Shown here: positions 6,937 through 8,677 of the stretch, piece after piece
Layout: every line of letters begins with the position of its first letter
Numbering within the stretch: the stretch's first letter is position 1
Source of the DNA: Candidatus Pelagibacter sp.
GTDB lineage: Bacteria; Pseudomonadota; Alphaproteobacteria; Pelagibacterales; Pelagibacteraceae
Length of the DNA stretch: 8,677 nucleotides
NCBI GenBank assembly: GCA_002704625.1
Contig: PAGZ01000024.1
Location: 1-8,677, forward strand
Direction of reading: 5' to 3'
Notes under the pieces: model-generated
What the model was told of the DNA's origin: nothing
What the model saw: only the letters and a program-made list of their open reading frames with translations
The model's database searches: none
Position numbers and translations under genes: made by a program

Positions 6937-7578
6937 ATGAAAAAAGAAGATCTTCCAAATATATTACCTGTTTTTCCATTATCTAATTTTATTATCTTCC
7001 CGAGAACAACTGTTCCGCTGAATATATTTGAACCTAGATACCTTCAAATGGTTGATCAAAGCATGAAGAGCAATAGAATAATTGGCATGATTCAACCCAA
7101 AAAGTCAGGAGCTCTAAAAAAACCTGATCTATACAATGTGGGATGTGCAGGTAAAATAACTAGTTTTAATGAAACAGATGATGGAAGATATTTAATTGTA
7201 CTTAATGGGATATGTAGATTTAAAATAATGGACGAAGTCAATAATGATAACCTTTATAGAGAATGCGAGGTCAAATATGAGGATTTTTCCAGCGACTTAA
7301 TTGAAAAATCAAATGAAATAAAATTTTCAGATTTAAATTTAATATTTCAAAATCTTAAAGGGCTTTTCAAAAAACAAGGTTATGAGATTAATTGGAAAGA
7401 AATTGAAAAACAAAGTTTAGATCAAACGATAAATACTTTATCAATGGCATCTCCATTTTCTCGAGAAGAAAAACAAGTTTTGCTAGAAAGTGTGAATTTA
7501 AGTTCGCGAAAAGAAAAGTTAGAAGAAATTTTAAACACTTATATTTTAGATAATTTTAATAATAAAACCTTACAATAA
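6937..7578 (+). CDS. Stand-alone Lon N-terminal (substrate-binding) domain protein
   Basis: The 213-residue product matches only the N-terminal substrate-recognition domain of Lon protease. There is no AAA+ ATPase and no Ser-Lys protease domain. Landmarks are LPVFPLSNFIIFPRTTVPLN (residues 10-29), IFEPRY (30-35), GRYLIVLNGICRFKI (83-97) and the helical end with MASPFSREEKQVLLE (170-184). Such short proteins are common in bacteria, usually cytosolic; their role is not well established, with a chaperone or adaptor function often assumed. The frame is open back to a TTG at 6877. That start would overlap the divergent TPR gene and add about 20 residues without family likeness, so the ATG at 6937 is chosen, giving MKKEDLPNILPVFPL. 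It lacks a Shine-Dalgarno motif. It ends 16 nt from the convergent FAD monooxygenase gene. Confidence 0.9.
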   Translation: MKKEDLPNILPVFPLSNFIIFPRTTVPLNIFEPRYLQMVDQSMKSNRIIGMIQPKKSGALKKPDLYNVGCAGKITSFNETDDGRYLIVLNGICRFKIMDEVNNDNLYRECEVKYEDFSSDLIEKSNEIKFSDLNLIFQNLKGLFKKQGYEINWKEIEKQSLDQTINTLSMASPFSREEKQVLLESVNLSSRKEKLEEILNTYILDNFNNKTLQ

Positions 7579-7594
7579 ACATTTTGAATACAAG

Positions 7595-8656
7595 TTAATT
7601 GGATAACATTATTGCATATTTATTTAAAAATTTGTTATTTTTTAAAATTTTAAATATCGGTCCAGATAAATTGTTTTCTAGCTTATTGTCAATTTTGAAG
7701 AAAGAGTTTAAAGCATCTATTCCTAATCCATACATGTAATTTAAATGTTTATTTTTTTCTTGAAATCTTTGTGCAATTATTTCACCATCATCAATACCTA
7801 ATTTGATATTTTCATCTATAATATGTGATAAAGATTTTATGTCTCTGATAGTAATGTTAAAACCTTGCCCTGCTAATGGATGAACTTTATGTATTAAATC
7901 TCCAAAAGATAAAATATTTTTAAAAATATAATTTCGGAGCACAAGGAACTTGATTCGAAATGACTCTACCTCACTGATTTTATCTATCTTATATTGATGG
8001 TTATATTTATTTATAATTTTTAGGAGACTTATCTTATTAATTAATTTTACTGAATTATTTGAAAATACAATTGAAGTTTTATTATTAGATAGAGGTAAAA
8101 ATGCTAATGGACCATTTTTTGTAAAAATTTGTGTGGCAATTTTATTTTCAACTTTTTTATGATCTATTATAGCAGTATGAGCTAGGGATTCATAATTTTT
8201 TTCTATTTTTTTTTGAAAATATTTTTTTGTTATTGAGTTATTTTGTTCTGAGTTAATTATTAAATCGTAATTTCTTTTTTTCAAAATCTCTAAATCATAA
8301 TTTTTAAGTCTAACAAATTTCAAAAATTTATTTATTTTTAATAGATTAAAAAAATCAATATATTTTAATAAGTAAAAATTATTCTGGTTTTGATTACTGA
8401 ACTCAAACAACTCATGTGATTTATTTTTTTCTGAAAAAATTTTTATTTTTGTAGTTGGCCACCCTAAATTTTTAATACCTTTTATATTTTCTACTAAAAA
8501 TTTGTAATTATCGTTTGAAATTGCAATTGTTCTTATAGTTTTTTTTAATAATTTTGGTTGAGATTGGGAAATAATATGAACATTAATCTTTTTTTTTAAT
8601 AATATGTTTGCTAAAACAAGATTTGTTAAATTATTTCCTAATAGACAAATATTCAT
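7595..8656 (-). CDS. UbiH/UbiF-family FAD-dependent monooxygenase, divergent
   Basis: The 353-residue protein belongs to the class A flavin monooxygenases used for ring hydroxylation in ubiquinone synthesis (UbiH, UbiF, and the alphaproteobacterial UbiL). The clearest evidence is FGDLIHKVHPLAGQGFNITI (251-270) plus RD, the second FAD-binding motif, and NGPLAFLPL (181-189) preceded by the TAIIDHKK strand. The N-terminal Rossmann strand MNICLLGNNLTNLVLANILL (1-20) fits the fold but lacks the usual GxGxxG. The protein is about 40-50 residues shorter than typical UbiH. The regiospecificity cannot be assigned. The ATG at 8656 is chosen because the Rossmann strand follows at once; a TTG at the window edge (8677) would add seven residues. 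Upstream sequence is cut off, so a leader or partner gene may be missing. No Shine-Dalgarno motif is seen. Confidence 0.82.
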   Translation of the reverse strand: MNICLLGNNLTNLVLANILLKKKINVHIISQSQPKLLKKTIRTIAISNDNYKFLVENIKGIKNLGWPTTKIKIFSEKNKSHELFEFSNQNQNNFYLLKYIDFFNLLKINKFLKFVRLKNYDLEILKKRNYDLIINSEQNNSITKKYFQKKIEKNYESLAHTAIIDHKKVENKIATQIFTKNGPLAFLPLSNNKTSIVFSNNSVKLINKISLLKIINKYNHQYKIDKISEVESFRIKFLVLRNYIFKNILSFGDLIHKVHPLAGQGFNITIRDIKSLSHIIDENIKLGIDDGEIIAQRFQEKNKHLNYMYGLGIDALNSFFKIDNKLENNLSGPIFKILKNNKFLNKYAIMLSN

Positions 8657-8677
8657 AATATTATTTAATTTTATCAA

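Noticed and set aside
1..8677. CRISPR arrays, insertion sequences, phage genes, toxin-antitoxin pairs and riboswitches.
   Set aside because: No spaced direct repeats, transposase or integrase motifs, or conserved riboswitch cores were seen; nearly all sequence is accounted for by the listed genes.

Overview
The window is very AT-rich, compactly coded DNA with short gaps and overlapping genes. Gene content and order point to a streamlined marine alphaproteobacterium, most likely SAR11 (Pelagibacterales). The evidence is a heparinase-like gene directly followed by purH (an alphaproteobacterial neighbourhood), small spacers, AT-driven Lys/Asn/Ile codons, a divergent UbiH-like enzyme and a TPR-sulfotransferase fusion. 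The assignment rests on recognising families and gene order; no search was run.

Layout. (1) 69-3899, plus strand: a tight operon of rpe (ribulose-phosphate 3-epimerase), a heparinase II/III-like protein and purH (last two steps of IMP synthesis). The first junction leaves 1 nt and the second overlaps by 4 nt (ATGA). A perfect 10-bp inverted repeat ends on the base before the rpe start codon. (2) 3903-5179, minus strand, converging on purH with a 3-nt gap: tRNA-Gly(GCC), a small PAPS-type sulfotransferase and a pterin-4a-carbinolamine dehydratase. They lie in one direction with no visible terminator between the tRNA and the sulfotransferase. A plausible stable-RNA promoter precedes the tRNA. 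(3) 5267-6910, minus strand: a second, unrelated sulfotransferase fused behind TPR repeats. (4) 6937-7578, plus strand: a stand-alone Lon N-terminal (substrate-binding) domain protein, divergent from the TPR gene across 26 bp. (5) 7595-8656, minus strand: a short UbiH/UbiF-type FAD monooxygenase, probably for ubiquinone, converging on the Lon-domain gene.

How the genes relate. rpe (pentose phosphates) and purH (purines) are core metabolism and PCD recycles a pterin cofactor. The UbiH-like enzyme would serve the respiratory quinone pool. The two sulfotransferases flanking tRNA-Gly look like the accessory part. Their sulfate acceptors cannot be read from the sequence. There is no CRISPR array, IS element, phage gene or obvious defence system. 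No strong case for a wholly new system was found. The points most worth a second look are the hairpin at the rpe start, the sulfotransferase pair in a lineage thought to lack sulfate assimilation, the unexported heparinase-like protein, and the missing Shine-Dalgarno signals.
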